NCBI GenBank assembly: GCA_038501785.1
Contig: JBAMJR010000170.1
Span: 2,361,001-2,425,000 of the forward strand
Direction of reading: 5' to 3'
From: Myoxocephalus aenaeus
Lineage: Eukaryota; Chordata; Actinopteri; Perciformes; Cottidae
DNA length: 64,000 nt
Shown one piece after another: positions 25,237 to 38,556 of the stretch. Below the pieces are notes generated by a model. The model searched no databases and was not told the DNA's origin. It saw only the letters and a program-made list of their open reading frames with translations. Every line of letters begins with the position of its first letter. The stretch's first letter is position 1. Both the position numbers and the translations under genes were made by a program.

Positions 25237-26260
25237 CGCGCAAACACAGCCTCCTCCTCCTCTGGAAACCTGTTCTGGAGGGAGTGACTTGATCGAGGCG
25301 GCGTCCAATTATATGGAAGCAGCACTTATTCCACTTTATTCCAGGCTACAGTTAAGTGGCTTGAAGCCTTCAGAGACGCACGGGCTTGTAGTATAAAGGC
25401 ACAGCAATCGGCAGAGAGACGGCAACCCATGTGACATGTGAACGGAAAGCCAAAGACAAAAGGTAGAAATATCTGCCGTACCAAGTGAGGCGTCTGGCGG
25501 CGTGCAGAGGAGACACAGAGGATGCTCCTCATCAAATCCATGAGGGCTTTTTTCCCCTCCTCTTCTCGTCTGGAAATCCACGGCTTCATATAAATGATTC
25601 ATGAGCGACTGTTTCTATTTCTAAAAGGGAGTAATTGCGCTCGCAGTGAGTTTCAGCTGAAGCCGGTCACCAAACAATCTGCAGAGGAGACGGCGTAGTG
25701 GAAACATCCCGGTGGACAATTATAAAGTCAGTTCATGTGGGGAGTTTGATACGCGTTGCTTTTTTCTTTTCTTTTCTTTTTTTTCTTTTTTTTTTAAAAC
25801 CCCTGGACTGGACCTCATCTGTCAAAAGGATCAACTGTTGCTGCAGCCGGAGCGAGCACACAGACATTCTCCAAGTGCGTCTGGCTTCCGTGATGGATGT
25901 TTGACCGCCACTTGGTCCTTTCTGCATGCAGCCAACACTGCCGGTGTTGTGTAATTAACATGGAAGAGAGACTGATACTGTTGTTGATGCCTCGGATACA
26001 CCTTCATCTGTCCTGATGTGATGCCACATTGTTGCACTGAGGAGAATGATAATACCCCACACCGCTGCCGGCTTTTTCATACTGGTTGATCATCTCTGTG
26101 TGTGAAACCAATACACGTTCACTCTTCTTTCTTTGCGTTAGGGACCAGTTTGGGCATTTTTAACTCACTGGCGGACGCTAATTTGTTGTTATTGACAGGC
26201 TTTTTTGTTGTTGTTTTGTTATAGTGACCTTGCCCGATTTTGACATCTATTCAGCGGGAA

Positions 26261-26292
26261 TTCATCATCATCATCATGCTGATGATGATGAA
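26261..26292 (+). promoter_or_regulatory. foxo6: Hairpin around the foxo6 start codon
   Basis: TTCATCATCATCA (26261-26273) and TGATGATGATGAA (26280-26292) are exact reverse complements separated by 6 bases. The first in-frame ATG of foxo6 (26276-26278) is in the loop. The arms are trinucleotide-repeat-like, so the pairing may be incidental, but an mRNA stem here could affect start choice. Confidence 0.4.
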
Positions 26293-26779
26293 GAACAGCG
26301 GCATGGATGCGCATCAGGTTGATATCGATTCGGAATTTGAGCCTCACAGCCGCTCGCGGTCGTGCACCTGGCCGCTGCCGTGTCCGGAGGATTTCCCCGG
26401 GGTGGAAGAGGCGAGCCGAGGTCTGGCCCTGGCGTCGGTCAAAGTGGAGCAGCAGCAGTACAACGTGTCCGCGTGCCGGGCCGAGAGAAAAGGCGGCGCA
26501 CCGGCGGAGCTCAAGCACCCAGCCGGCGCCCCGGCCCCGGTGGCGGCCGCTCCTGCCTGCATGTCCGGGGCTGCGCTCGACGCGGCCGGCCAGCTGCGCA
26601 AAGCCAAGTCCTCCCGGCGAAACGCGTGGGGGAACCTGTCCTACGCGGACCTCATTACCCGTGCCATCGAGAGCACCCCGGAGAAGAGGCTCACCCTGTC
26701 CCAGATTTACGACTGGATGGTTCGCTTTGTTCCTTATTTCAAGGATAAAGGCGACAGCAACAGTTCAGCCGGATGGAAG
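26276..26779 (+). CDS. foxo6: FOXO6 exon 1: N-terminus and first half of forkhead
   Basis: This 168-codon exon ends in phase 0 at GGATGGAAG|GTAGGC. An in-frame TGA at 26225 closes the frame upstream. The first ATG is 26276; the ATG at 26303 has a stronger Kozak context (G at -3 and +4) and aligns better with the start of known FOXO6, so residue numbering is uncertain by nine. Residues 26-32 (RSRSCTW) are the first Akt site (Thr31). A VKVE sumoylation-type motif lies at 55-58. The forkhead domain begins at about residue 116 (NAWGNLSYADLITRAIES) and runs to SNSSAGWK. IYDWMVR with VPYFKDKG fits FOXO6 rather than FOXO1/3/4, which have IYEWMV. FOXO proteins are nuclear DNA-binding regulators downstream of insulin/PI3K-Akt; FOXO6 is unusual in shuttling little. 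The exon is CpG-rich, unlike its surroundings. Confidence 0.93.
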
Positions 26780-26790
26780 GTAGGCCACAT
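26340..26790. other. CpG-rich island over foxo6 exon 1
   Basis: CpG dinucleotides are dense here and sparse in the flanking kilobases. This is typical of a 5' gene region and fits a promoter close to exon 1. Confidence 0.6.
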
Positions 26791-29014
26791 GAAAGAATGT
26801 TCTGACACATGGTGAAGGTTTTTTAGTGGAGAAGCCGCCACTATATTTAGCCTGAGTCTGTGTCTGCAGCGTAACTCCTATCCTGCATATTTGAAAGCCA
26901 CATAATTGACCCTTGAGTTCCCGCAATTTATGTCAGTGGCGTGTCCCCGTGTCACTCCACGCTACAGTGTGTGGAAAGGGGCGGTGAGCATGCATGTGGG
27001 TTCACTGGGTTCATAGTATTTGGGGATCGCAGCCTTTGCATGTGTAGAGAAGCCACACGGAGCCAAACTCCCCCTCTTGTTCCCTTTGGAGAGGCGAATA
27101 TTACGCGCTGTGACGCACTGACAGAGTGTCTGGTTTTAAGCCTTTTATTTCTCGGCGTTATCGGGTCACACCGGGGACAGAGTGTGCCTCAGGTCCGATT
27201 TGTCGCTCCTCAGTCACCCATGCCGCCAGTTGGGTGCCCGGGTTAAACCGTTTGGAGCCAACCCGCCCCCCCTCCTGCGATCCAGTGCGCGCACGTTGAA
27301 TTACGCACAGGCTGTGTGCGAAAGCATGGCACAAGGCGAGGGGTTTAAAAGGACAATAACAAGAGATGATGACATGGGGTGTCACAGCAAACAGATGTAA
27401 CTACAGATCATCCCTTAAATTCAAATTAATATGAGGTTAATCTAATAGATTGGTTGCTGTAATCTACTTATGTTTACCACCCATCATGTTTGGGGATTAA
27501 TGGTCTTTTGTTTCCAGGCCATGTGGCTTCCCCTCTCACTATCCTTTATGTTTGACCACGTTTTGGTTCTCCAGGCCTCTTCTCTTCATTTCCAGCCATT
27601 TCAAAGCATCCTGAATGACGTCTAAAGCAGATCTGTTGTGTAAAATAGCAGTTCAGTAAACTCTAAATAAATGTGCACCTACATCTGGTAACAGACAGCA
27701 ATCAAGAAATAGAAGTTAACATTCATGTCCTATGTAAACCGGTAAATTACCTTTGAATCAGATCCTTTTCGGAAAGGAGACAAAACACATTGTATTTGAA
27801 ACACATACCTAGAGTTTGCAGGCTTTGAGTTTAAACTTTTCAGTCTAGAGTCCAAGCAGAACCGTGATGACATCACCGTGACATGTCCAGGGTTAGTTTT
27901 TTCCAACTTTAAAAGTTCCCTCCAGAGCCACGGAAGACATAATTGAATTGTTTTACCAGGCCGAGGAGCTTGTGACGAGTAAACTGAGCATTGTGTGTAA
28001 AACCAGTGGGGGAGCTCCTTTTAAGATCTTCTTAATGCTTTTGAAGTTGCGGTTTACTTTGTCTATCGCCTTTCTGACACAGCCTGCATGGCAATGGAAG
28101 CGATACAGAGGAGGGGAATCGCAAGTTGCAGTGGGATTAACAGGCATTTCACACCATCTGTGTGTTTGACATCCAGTTGATCCAAAATCCTCCATCGACT
28201 TTTCCTGTCATGTTATCATATCCCGCACAGCGTTTTATGATCAGTGACATTGTGTCCCTTCTATTTGTCCCTCCTTCAACGCTGCCCCCGGCCCTGTCAT
28301 CCCATTTGGCAATGTACCCGCCTCCAAATTGAGCGGTATTAAGACGCAGATTAATCTCAATAAAATAACCATTTGATTCAAGTCTGAGAGCGGCGGCAAC
28401 AACCCATGTCCAATCTTTATGGTATGGGGGGTTTTAAAAATTGGATTTAAAGCTGAGCTTAATTCTGCGGGCCTTGTTCGTGCTGCCCAGGGATTCCCAG
28501 CTTGATACCTGCTCCCGTTCCAGCTTTGCGTGGACGTTTTGATCGGCTGTTCTGGCAGGGAATCTGATTGGTGGAGAGCGGCTCCAAGTGAAAAAACAAC
28601 TTGATTCAATCACAATAACGCTCCTCAACAAAAACGACACAAAAGAGAGAGAGAGAAAGAGAGAGAAGAGACCCGCACTCACATGTTGGACTGTAACAGT
28701 TGGCAGATATTTTAATGAGATTTGAAGCACGGACGTACAGAAACACTCGCCAACACACACACCCACACACACACAAATCCCTACACATTGTTGTGTGTGA
28801 TTCTGCTTAGATTGAACACTATTGATGAGAAGGAGGGGGGTATATATATATGATGGATGGTTGCACGGTTAGATGGGATGAGTGGGAGGGAAATAAGATC
28901 CAGTCGGAGTCTTGCTATTAAAAGCAGTCTTTAAGAGCGGTTGTGTAATCCTGTCTGAGAGCTGCTGCTAAATTCAGCCGCTGGGCTCTTTGTCTTCATC
29001 TGGGCCGGCAGCTT

Positions 29015-29015
<1 letters not shown>

Positions 29016-29088
<73 letters not shown>
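29016..29088. repeat. (CA)n microsatellite
   Basis: About 36 uninterrupted CA units. Confidence 0.95.
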
Positions 29089-29090
<2 letters not shown>

Positions 29091-29324
29091 TACATACACT
29101 GTTGAGGTGTCACGCACTTGTTCGACAGGGTACAGAAGCAGATTGGATTCTTTTGATTGTGTGTGTGACTGCGTCAGAGGAATCCATACATAGTCATAGT
29201 ACAGTAATTGTGGTCAAGTGTTTGGGCCATGTTTGTTATTGTATCTGAGGTGGGAGGATGTGTTTGGTCACATGAAGTGAGTTCAGTTCTGTAGGTGGTG
29301 GTGGTGGTGATGCGGGGGTACGCG

Positions 29325-29326
<2 letters not shown>

Positions 29327-29360
<34 letters not shown>
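29327..29360. repeat. (CA)n microsatellite
   Basis: About 17 uninterrupted CA units, preceded by a short (GGT)n run near 29295. Confidence 0.95.
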
Positions 29361-29361
<1 letters not shown>

Positions 29362-30698
29362 TGTTATGTTCATTTCACAAGTGGCTGTGCGTGGGAATGG
29401 ATGTGCTGAGCTGTGGCCTGTCTGCAGGCTGTACTGTACACAGATTGAGCAGCAGGCAGGCAGGTAGGAGCTCACTGCTTCTACCTGAAGGCGTCACGAG
29501 CAGCACGGTGAAGGAACATCGTGGGTTTGTAATTGTAATCATTTGGATTCATTTTACAGTATTTACAGAGCTTTTTTTTCTTCTTTTTTTTGGTCCGGCA
29601 TCCATCACGGCTCCAAACATTTCTGAGCATTACTTTCAGTATCTCAAATTGTCTCACAGAAGTGCCTTTTTTTAAATGTAATTGCTCATGAATGCACCAT
29701 TCTGGGAAGTGTTTGGATCAATTTGAAGCTGCACATTCCCCCAAAGACTTCTGTCCAAAATAATAAATTATCCCAGCACACCTGTAGCTCTGCCACCAAA
29801 CCGAACCCCACGGGTCCTGACAAAGTTTTGTTTTTTAGGCTGGGTTTGGGGTGTTTGGGTTTATTTCAAATATGATTTATTAAGCTATCTCTCTCTCGTC
29901 TTGCAAGTAATGTAGAATAAAAAATGACCAGCTGGAACGACAAAAAGAGACAGATAAAGTGTCCAAAATCCCTCCATCCTTCACTCTTTCACCTCTCCAT
30001 ATATAACAAACACTTGCTAGATACTCTATCGTGAGAATTAAAATATGTTTTTTGACCCTTTAGTATCGTCCTCACTGAGGGACTTGACTGAATGCAGAAA
30101 GTAGCGCACATGCCATGGACGCCTCTTTTCAGTTTTTTGAGGACACAATATCAGAAATACATTTCACATGTGGACACTAAAATTAAATGTTTGAGCTTGG
30201 TTGGAAAAAAAGGTTTTGAATATTTAATGTTATCTAGAAAAATGTAAGATTTGAAAATAAGCTTTAAGGCCTATGCAGAAAAAAACTCCAATAACACAAC
30301 ATTAAACTTATCTGATGTTAAGCAATTAAAGGGTCTAAGTTGAACAATTTTACCCAATCATTTCTAAAAAAAAGAAACTTAAAGACTTCATTTGGTGTGA
30401 AAATCTATTTCATAAGGTAAATAGGATATACATGCATGGAAATACTGTTTAAATCTAATAAAAAAAAAATGTATTCCTTAAAAATTTACAGATTGACTTT
30501 TGGTTGGTTTACCATCTTCTATAGCCCTGCTTACTGAGACCAAAAGTGGATCTTTACCTCTAATAACGCTTCTAATCTGCTTGTAATGCATCACAATGCA
30601 CTTCACGTAAAGTATTACCGCCCACGCTGACGGCCATCCTCTTGTTCTGTCGAGATTCCACTCGCGGGAGATGGAGAAGGAGAATAGGGTGCACAGCG

Positions 30699-30717
30699 CG
30701 GAGAGAGAGAGAGAGAG

Positions 30718-30742
<25 letters not shown>
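30699..30742. repeat. (GA)n microsatellite
   Basis: A nearly pure GA array. The ORF EREREREREK through it is a repeat artefact. Confidence 0.9.
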
Positions 30743-30748
<6 letters not shown>

Positions 30749-32784
30749 AAGAGGAGGCAAGGAGACATTTTGAAGAACAAGGTGTTATTTGTTCTGCCAA
30801 TAAAACCTTTTTTGAATTGGACTCGGAAAGATGAGTGGGAGATGGAGAGAGGCGGAAAGAGAAAAGATAGAGCCAGAGTGGTGGCGGTGGCCCCTGCTGC
30901 TGAGCACATTGATAGCAGCCTTAATGCCTGTGATGCTCCAGCGCCAGCCGAGACAGAGGGGAATTGGTTGGAGATGGTGGAACAGGCTTAGAGGGTTCCC
31001 TGTGCCAGCCGGCCTGGCGCTGGCTCAACAGAGAGCCCTCTGCACTGCTACACAGTTATTGTTATTATCACAAAGGCGCAGCAGAAGGAGAGGCAGCTCT
31101 CGAGTTGGCGGGCTTGGCGCTGGGTTAACCGGGGGCGGGGAATGGGAAGAGGAATTTGGAAGGCGAAGGGGGTTGGTTTGTTGAATCGGAGACTATGGTA
31201 GAACTCATCTGATCGGTCGTGTGAATGGAGAGAAAGCAGTTGGGAAGAGTCGTCGAGGGGCTTGAATGAAAAGGAGGCCACGCCGAGACGGACAGATTTT
31301 GATCCGAGAGGATCGGTTTGCCTTGTCGGTCGATGCTGAGCAACAAAAGGCATTTGAATAGATCGCGGGCGGATATCACTTCAATCTGGAGAAGGGCTGG
31401 GATGTAAACAAGGGATGCACCAGCAGTGGAGGCGGGGTGTTCGCTGTTTAAATGAGTCATAGCGGTTGGAATAGAACACAGTATTCTCGCCCTCAGCCCT
31501 CACACTTCAATCAGCTGGAATAAAATGTTGAGAAACACTCTACAGAGGGAAATTCCAGAGAGGAAACCGAGTCCAGACACTCGACAGTCAGTCGGGAAGG
31601 CGGATCTTGGGAATCGTGCCCGGTGGTTGCGTCGTAAAATGTCGGGCCCGGCCAGCACACATTCTCTCTCCGCGTTGGCTACCAGACCTTCGGGGGCTTC
31701 AAGATGTTCTGGTGTCTGGCTCGGACGATGAGCAGAGCGGTAGTCCAAAAATAAAAAAACGCTCAGTGCCGTGTCCTCACTGTCAAACTGTGACTCAGGA
31801 AAAGGTCAGCACATCGCGCTGTTAACCGGGCCTTAAAGGGCCACGTCAGGGGTTTGCTCCTAAGTCGCATACACTTCACATCACAACTAACCAAATGGTG
31901 GCTGCTGCTCCAGCCAATGGTTTCAATTAATTTCTACATGATATGAAAACATATTAGTTGTACTTGATTCATATTTCACTCTGCAAATTTTTTTGGGCAT
32001 CGTACGTTTCTGCAAACCACGGCTACATCGAGTGCCGGCGTTTTTTTTTTGCGTTGGCGAAGTGATTGAAAGTCACGTGGTTTGATAGTCAGAAAGTAAC
32101 ATTGTTACGCTCGCGATGTAACGTAGGAGAGTCTGCAAAGGGCGGTTGTTGTTTTATTTAACTACATTATGTTTTTTGTAAACTTCCCTAAGGTGCGAAG
32201 AAGTGACGTGTTGTTGCCTAAAGCTAAACAATCGTTTCTGCGAGTTTAATACGAGGCCGATATGAAACCGATTTACTAATTAACATTTTTTAAGTTTTTT
32301 TTTTTAAGTATAACGCCAACATTTCTTTCCGCGACGTCTCACAAATTCAAAATTGAGATAACCTTGAAATGCATAAATCAAAGTTACTTTTCAAATACAG
32401 CCATCCCAACAGTCCCAATCCATAAATTCACAGCAGCAACCAAGCTGATCAGGATCCCACTGGAATCACAAAACTAATGTAATCAGGCATCTGAAATCGC
32501 TCTCAATTTTAATGTGATTAATGACACAGTTGCTTCATAAAGTATTCAACCCCCTAACTTTCTGCATATTGTACTCATTAAAATATGCACCAATTTTAAT
32601 AAATCATCATGCACTCACATTGTGTTCATAATGGGCTTTTGATGCCTTATAATGCCTTATGAGCACCACTTCAAGGAAAGTGTTGGCCTTATTTATTTAT
32701 TTTTTACTGCAAATGGGATTAGTTTTTGAGTTCCTGCACATGCTGAAATGGGTTTGATAGAGGTTTGTATGGATCTGAAGATTC

Positions 32785-32808
32785 TGATTGTGTGTGTGTG
32801 TGTGTGTG
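32785..32808. repeat. (GT)n short microsatellite
   Basis: About 12 GT units. Confidence 0.85.
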
Positions 32809-35800
32809 CATCTGGTCTTGTTGTTGTATAGCTAGGCCTGATGGGAGTCCAGGTCCGGGGGGTACAGCTCTAGTTAATAATTCAGATGAGGCTCATTATC
32901 AAGGCAGCGCAGATCTCTCTCTGATTCCACCTTAATTGCAGGCAGGATGTGCCTCTCAGACACTCTCAAAGTCACTCCCCCTCCTGTCTGCAGCTGTAAA
33001 TGACTACCACACACACACACACACACACTCACAGACCTCCACTCGTTCTCTTCCAGACCTCACCTCTTCGCAGCGGGTCCTCTCACTGAGGTCTTTGCAT
33101 GCAGGTGAATGGACATTTGGAGATGAGCGGATAAACCCCACTCAGAGCTTCTGACGATCACAGAGGCCAGGCATGTGCTCCTATTATGAGTCACTTACAT
33201 TTTTAATCTGATCTTCACGAGGGGGTTTCTCCTTTTGGAGGGCTCACCAAACTAAGATTGATGGGAGGTAATCAGTCGGCGGACGGCGGCTCTGTGATTA
33301 ATGCTGCTGGAGAGCGCCGCTCTCAGCGCCGCGCTGGACGACCTGGATCACGGCTTTTCAGCCCCACAATCTTTCCGTAGAGTCGAAGTGAGCAGGGCAC
33401 GTAATAACAAGAGGACCGCTGCTGCTTGACAAGTAATATCAGCGTTATGTGGCGTTTGAATAATGGCCTGGGGTTTCATGGTGAAGTTAATACTCAGAGA
33501 TCTCTTACCACCAGTGTCTCTTACAGAAGTGCGTTCTCAATTATGTTTCAGGGGAAACGTATTTTTCTCCCGGATGACGGTCACAGTTGTTAAAAAACGT
33601 GGTTAAAAAATTGTACATTTAAACAAAACAACTCGTCACACACTGACACCATCACTACTGGGTAGCCCAGTTGCAGTAAACACTGGGGCAACGTAGCGAA
33701 GTCAAACTAAAACAATTGCTGCGGTTTTGTGCAAGAAAACCTCTGAGTTGGGTTTCGGGAAAAAAAATAAGTAAACTAAGACGTAAACAACATAAAATGA
33801 GTACACAAACGCAACACAAAAACACATTTTCTTGCTTGAAAGTCCCGTGTTTGCTTGTCTGAGCACAAAAAACACAATGCGGATGGGTTTACGTTGCAGT
33901 TACAAAAATGGTGCTTTGTGCGTCGGTATCCAGACGGCGAGGACTGTGACAAAGCGTCTGAATATGTTTGTCGCGTTATTTAAGTTGTGGGTGTAGATTA
34001 ATTGACATTTGGTTTCACATGGGATGCGAACAGGGTAAAAGTCCTCTTCCCTAGGCTGACCGCAGAGGATTTGGATTAGAAACATCTTTGTGATACGTCA
34101 AAAACAATTCATTATCAAGATTACTATCAAGTCAATTCCATACACACTGTCTCACAGAACAAATGTACAAGGCCTCACCAATGTCTCAAGAATTGTTGGT
34201 AAAGCTGAGATTTGATTTATGTGATCAACACATGTTTCATGTTTACATCCTGCTGCTGAACATGTATTTGTTTTTAGAAGCGTTAGCAACAGTTTCAGCG
34301 TGCAATCTTCACGTCGGATTTCTGTCTGGAAATGGTGATTCTGAATCGATCCAGCCATGATAGGTGGACATCTCTTTTCCTCTGGGGAGCTTCAGAATAT
34401 AGAGCTGATTCTTTTGGAGAAATATCCTGAACTAAAGAAAACAATGTGGGAGTCCTTATTGTTTGGGAATCTCACAATGCATGTACACGATGCCATCGTT
34501 GAGCCTTGATGATGAGCAGACTTTAAGCTTGGTGGTGGGACAAGTCTTCTTTTTCTTCTTTTTAATTAATGAAATGTGCCCATAAATGGAACATGTACAA
34601 AGGTTGCCTTTCTCCCTTTTCACAAAACCATGTTTCCCAAAATCAAATGTTTTTGTGTGGGCTTTATTATTAATTTCAGTCAAATCTTTCAGTTTATTTG
34701 ATACATTATCAATTTAAGGTGTATAACTGACACAGTTTGTCTGTTTCTGGGGCTCAAAGGATTCTCTGTTGTTCTGGATGTTGCGGTACATCAGCAATCA
34801 AGGAGACGGTTTACAGGCTTGTCTAATTAGTCCTTGTAGCAGGGATGTGCTGGGCACTGTTACATTTTGGAGGATAGGTGAGTTCGTTCTGCCGTAAATT
34901 ACATTATGTCATATAAGGTGTGCTCATTGGTATTACTGAGTGACAATAGAGTAACTGTGATGTCAGCAGTAACTTTTAACCTAGTATTGAAGGTAATTTA
35001 ATTATTTTTGTGAGATTTGGACGCCTGCTCTGTTTCGTTCACCCCTTGCTTACCTGGTCAGGTGGTATGTTCCGGTGAGTTGAGGCTGAAATGGTGAAAT
35101 GCCATTAATTTGAGAAGAAGGGAAATACGAATTTGTAGCTTGCTGTGAAGCTGCGGCTTTCTTTTGTGTAGATTAATTTAGATTTATTTGAAATTCCCAG
35201 CTTTCATGTTTGTCCTTCGTTTCAGTAAAGGTTTTGTTAATAAGTGTCTCTTATATTGCACTACTGCTGTTTATCAACCTCGTTCTTCAATGTCCCTTTT
35301 TTAAAATTTTGTGTTGCCAAAACCCCTCATCTGACTGTTTGAATGGGTAAGAATACAGAGGCCTTCTTGCATGAGGCCCAATGATTGAGTCACCTCATAA
35401 TAGCTGAAAGTGCCTTCACGTATTGTGAGATTTTAAATGGAAGGACCTGTATTATTAAAAATGAGTTGTACAGTGAAAGATGCTGAAAAAAGGTTAAATG
35501 TTTTGAGGGAAATTAATGGTTGCAGTTTGTAAAGAACAGGGTGTATTAGTGAAAAAAAGACACTTCATCATTTTACAGTACTATCAATCACCCTTAATGC
35601 GTATTGTTCCCAGTGTAGTTCAGCTGCGTTCGGGTGATGTTCAGCATCAATCAAGTCACATTCATTTGCTGGCAATTTAATTCATTTTCATTAAAGATGA
35701 CTGTAATTGCACTTTGATCATAGTTGATAAAAGCCAGTTGAAAATTGAAGCCATCTGTGCCTTAGGAGCCGGATCATTGGCTGTGTTTTAACCAGAGTTA

Positions 35801-36162
35801 TTTGCTCATTGTCTTTTGTTTAAAAAAAAAAAAAAGAAAGTCTGTTAAAGCAGTTGCTACACTCGGGAAGGTGTCTGCTAACGATGTCAAGTCGGGCCCA
35901 GACACAGAAAAAGAACACGTCTATTGTCAGCACAAAGAAGGGTCAGGGAAGAGTATCTCACTTCATGAATATTCATCAGTCCAACGGCATATTTGGACAA
36001 ATTACAATAAAGGCCTTTCAAGCTGGAACCGAGTGGAAATAATTTACAATCTACTAATTTTGAAGATTGTTAATTGAACGCCATTAAACTGCTCGCGGCG
36101 AAGCAAAATGTACATAATGGTGCAGATCATACAATTTGTGTCTGTGTGTTTTTGTGTCTCTA

Positions 36163-36187
36163 TGTGTGTGTGTGTGTGTGTGTGTGT
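36163..36187. repeat. (GT)n short microsatellite
   Basis: About 12 GT units within a broader T/G-rich stretch. Confidence 0.85.
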
Positions 36188-38556
36188 CATGGCTTGCTGA
36201 GGGCGGTCCAGGAGGCAGACAGAGGTTAGGAGCGCAAGACGGCCTCTCAGTGAATTTCTGTGTCAGTTTGACGAAAATAGGTCAGGATTCAGAGCTTTTG
36301 TGTTTAGCATTCTGCCCATGTGATGGCTGACGCTGAGCCTGACGACAGCTAGCCTCGAATAAACTCCAGACTCCCTCTGTCCCCCCTCCCCATTCCTCTG
36401 TAATCTAAACTTTGTCCTGTCATCCTCTGTCTCTCTGCTGTGGCTTCCATCGCTCGGAGCTCACGTAAAAAAAAAAAAAGAAATTCAAATCTGTGGCCAT
36501 AGATTAGGCCCGCTCTGCACAGAAATTGCACTTAAATCCACAATAGTCTGCGTCTGGTAGAATTTATTTGATTTAGATGTACTTTTGAGTATTGTAGTCC
36601 TGCTTTCGAGAGAGAAAATAGATGTGCCGCGAAGTTTTATGAGGATAATATTTCAACCGCGGCCAGCGGTGACCTAGCTTAGCATAAGGTCCACAGTATG
36701 TTTGGTCACCGCGAGAAGGGCTTGATTTATTATTCTCCCGCAGTGCAGACCCTCATCTCTCATGACTGCCGAGCTTTAAAAAAAAAAAAAAAAGACCATC
36801 TAAAAGGTGAATTCACTCACAGATGAGCCAGCGCACTGTTGAGCTACATCTGAGGCGGTGCAATTGAGTCATAGCCGTCACCTCTGGCATGTGGAGAATT
36901 GGCTGCACACAAACAATGGCTAAATATAAAGTTAACAGCAAGAGGAGATAAGTTAAAAGACTGCTGCGAGGTCAATTCTGATGAGTGAACTTTCTGACAA
37001 GGTTGATCTGTGTCCAATTCCATTCCAGGAAGAAAAAAAAAAAGTTTCATAGCTTTCAAACCACTGTGTTGTTGCTGGGGAAAGGTTTACCGTCTCACCT
37101 GGCTGTCAGCCAGCAGCTAATTTAGAAAAACAACCAGCGTTATTGTGAACGTGTGACTATTTTCTTTTCTCTGCCAGCACAGATGGAGAATTTTGAGAGT
37201 TTATCAGACCGTTCACCCAACAATGCAGCGAGATATGAACACGTGCTAATTGATTTGAGATGATATGGCTTTCACTAGTCTTGCTTAAGCCTTCCTGTGT
37301 GCAGCAGTGTGTTGCGTCGACCCTGTAGAAGCCAGTTTAAGCATTAGCAACAACCTGACGATTATTACATTAACATTGCAGACATTTGTGATGTCATTTC
37401 TTTGATTTCATTTTGGTTATTGACCATCTGCCAGCATTTGTGTCCCTTAACTCTGACAGTAAAGAACTATGGCCAATGAACCACTGTTTAATGTTTATAT
37501 TTTTTAAATAAATGGAGAAAAATAATGTCTTCACACATTATCACGAACCGTGATTTTGTTGTTTCCCATGATGCACAAAAAGAGGAAGTGGGGGATCAAT
37601 AGGGGTTAAAAAACAGAGTTTGGCCCCAGGGCCCCCGAACAGGTTGATAACACCGTGCTAATAACAACCAGCAATGAAAATAATCATGTCAACTAACCAA
37701 TCAAAGCCGCTATTACTGTATATAAAGTTAAATTCATGCACAGCCTGCTGTGTTCATTTTCTGGAAAGCCCAACGCGTCGAGTATCTGTTCCCTCTTGTC
37801 AGCCTCTACCTTGTGAAGAGTTAGATTGCGCCTCCATAACTGATTTATAGGCCCTCTGAAAGTCTGACTTCATCAAATCCTTGATACCGCTAGTCATATA
37901 TACTGTCTTTGATGAGTGCCACCGAAGTCGATGTGTGGATTTAATAGCAGCATTAATCTGCCTGTTTAATGGTGTTGTTGAGTGGAAGGTGGTCACCACA
38001 AGATGCGGCACTAAAAGATGAGTTACGGGCCCAGCCGGCGAACGATGAAAGGGCAAAATGCAAAACAGCTGAGAGTTGGAGGAGAGTGGCGGAATTGAAC
38101 AAGGTCTCGCCGTACAGCGAGGAGGTGTAGGGACGAGAGCTGGTTGCTGAGCGTGGTGCATGATGGGAAATAGAAACATTTCAGACAGGGCTGTCAAAAG
38201 TGTGTAGCGGTTCGTCGCCGCCGTCGCTAAAGGTGTTACACATGTCTGAGGTGATTTTTCTTTTTTTATTTGTTAGCACGCTTTTGCGTTTTTTTGCGAA
38301 TTTATTGAGAAGACGTGATAATTGATTCTCACGTGTGCTTCGTCTCTCATCTCGTCTTAACCCGGTTTAGATAATGAGACTGCTGAAATTTATCCAGACC
38401 AAACATCACGCGCTTCTTCTTTTTTTTCTTTTTTTTTCTAAACAGTCAACATTGTGGCAGGTTGTTTTTTTTGGTCTTTGTAATGAGGCTCAGTGAGGAC
38501 TTTGTGCCAAGTTTAATTGGCTGTGGTTATGAATAGGGTTGTATATAGTATATAAA

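Larger units (their letters stand above)
11787..26275. other. Spacer between the Harbinger element and foxo6
   Basis: No convincing protein exon was found in 14.5 kb on either strand. It contains simple repeats and repeat-derived fragments listed separately. The last few kilobases must hold the foxo6 promoter and 5' UTR, but the transcription start cannot be placed by eye. Confidence 0.5.

Noticed and set aside
25008..25325. Cys/Val-rich ORFs over CA arrays (also at 12753, 29174, 41045, 44387, 57754)
   Set aside because: They are translations of dinucleotide repeats (VCVC or THTH), not proteins.
30671..30991. Glu/Arg-rich 106-codon ORF
   Set aside because: Its central part is a translated (GA)n array, and the rest has no family resemblance.
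37799..38197. 132-codon minus-strand ORF in the foxo6 intron
   Set aside because: It has no recognised domain, no splice context and no supporting neighbour. It is probably a chance ORF.
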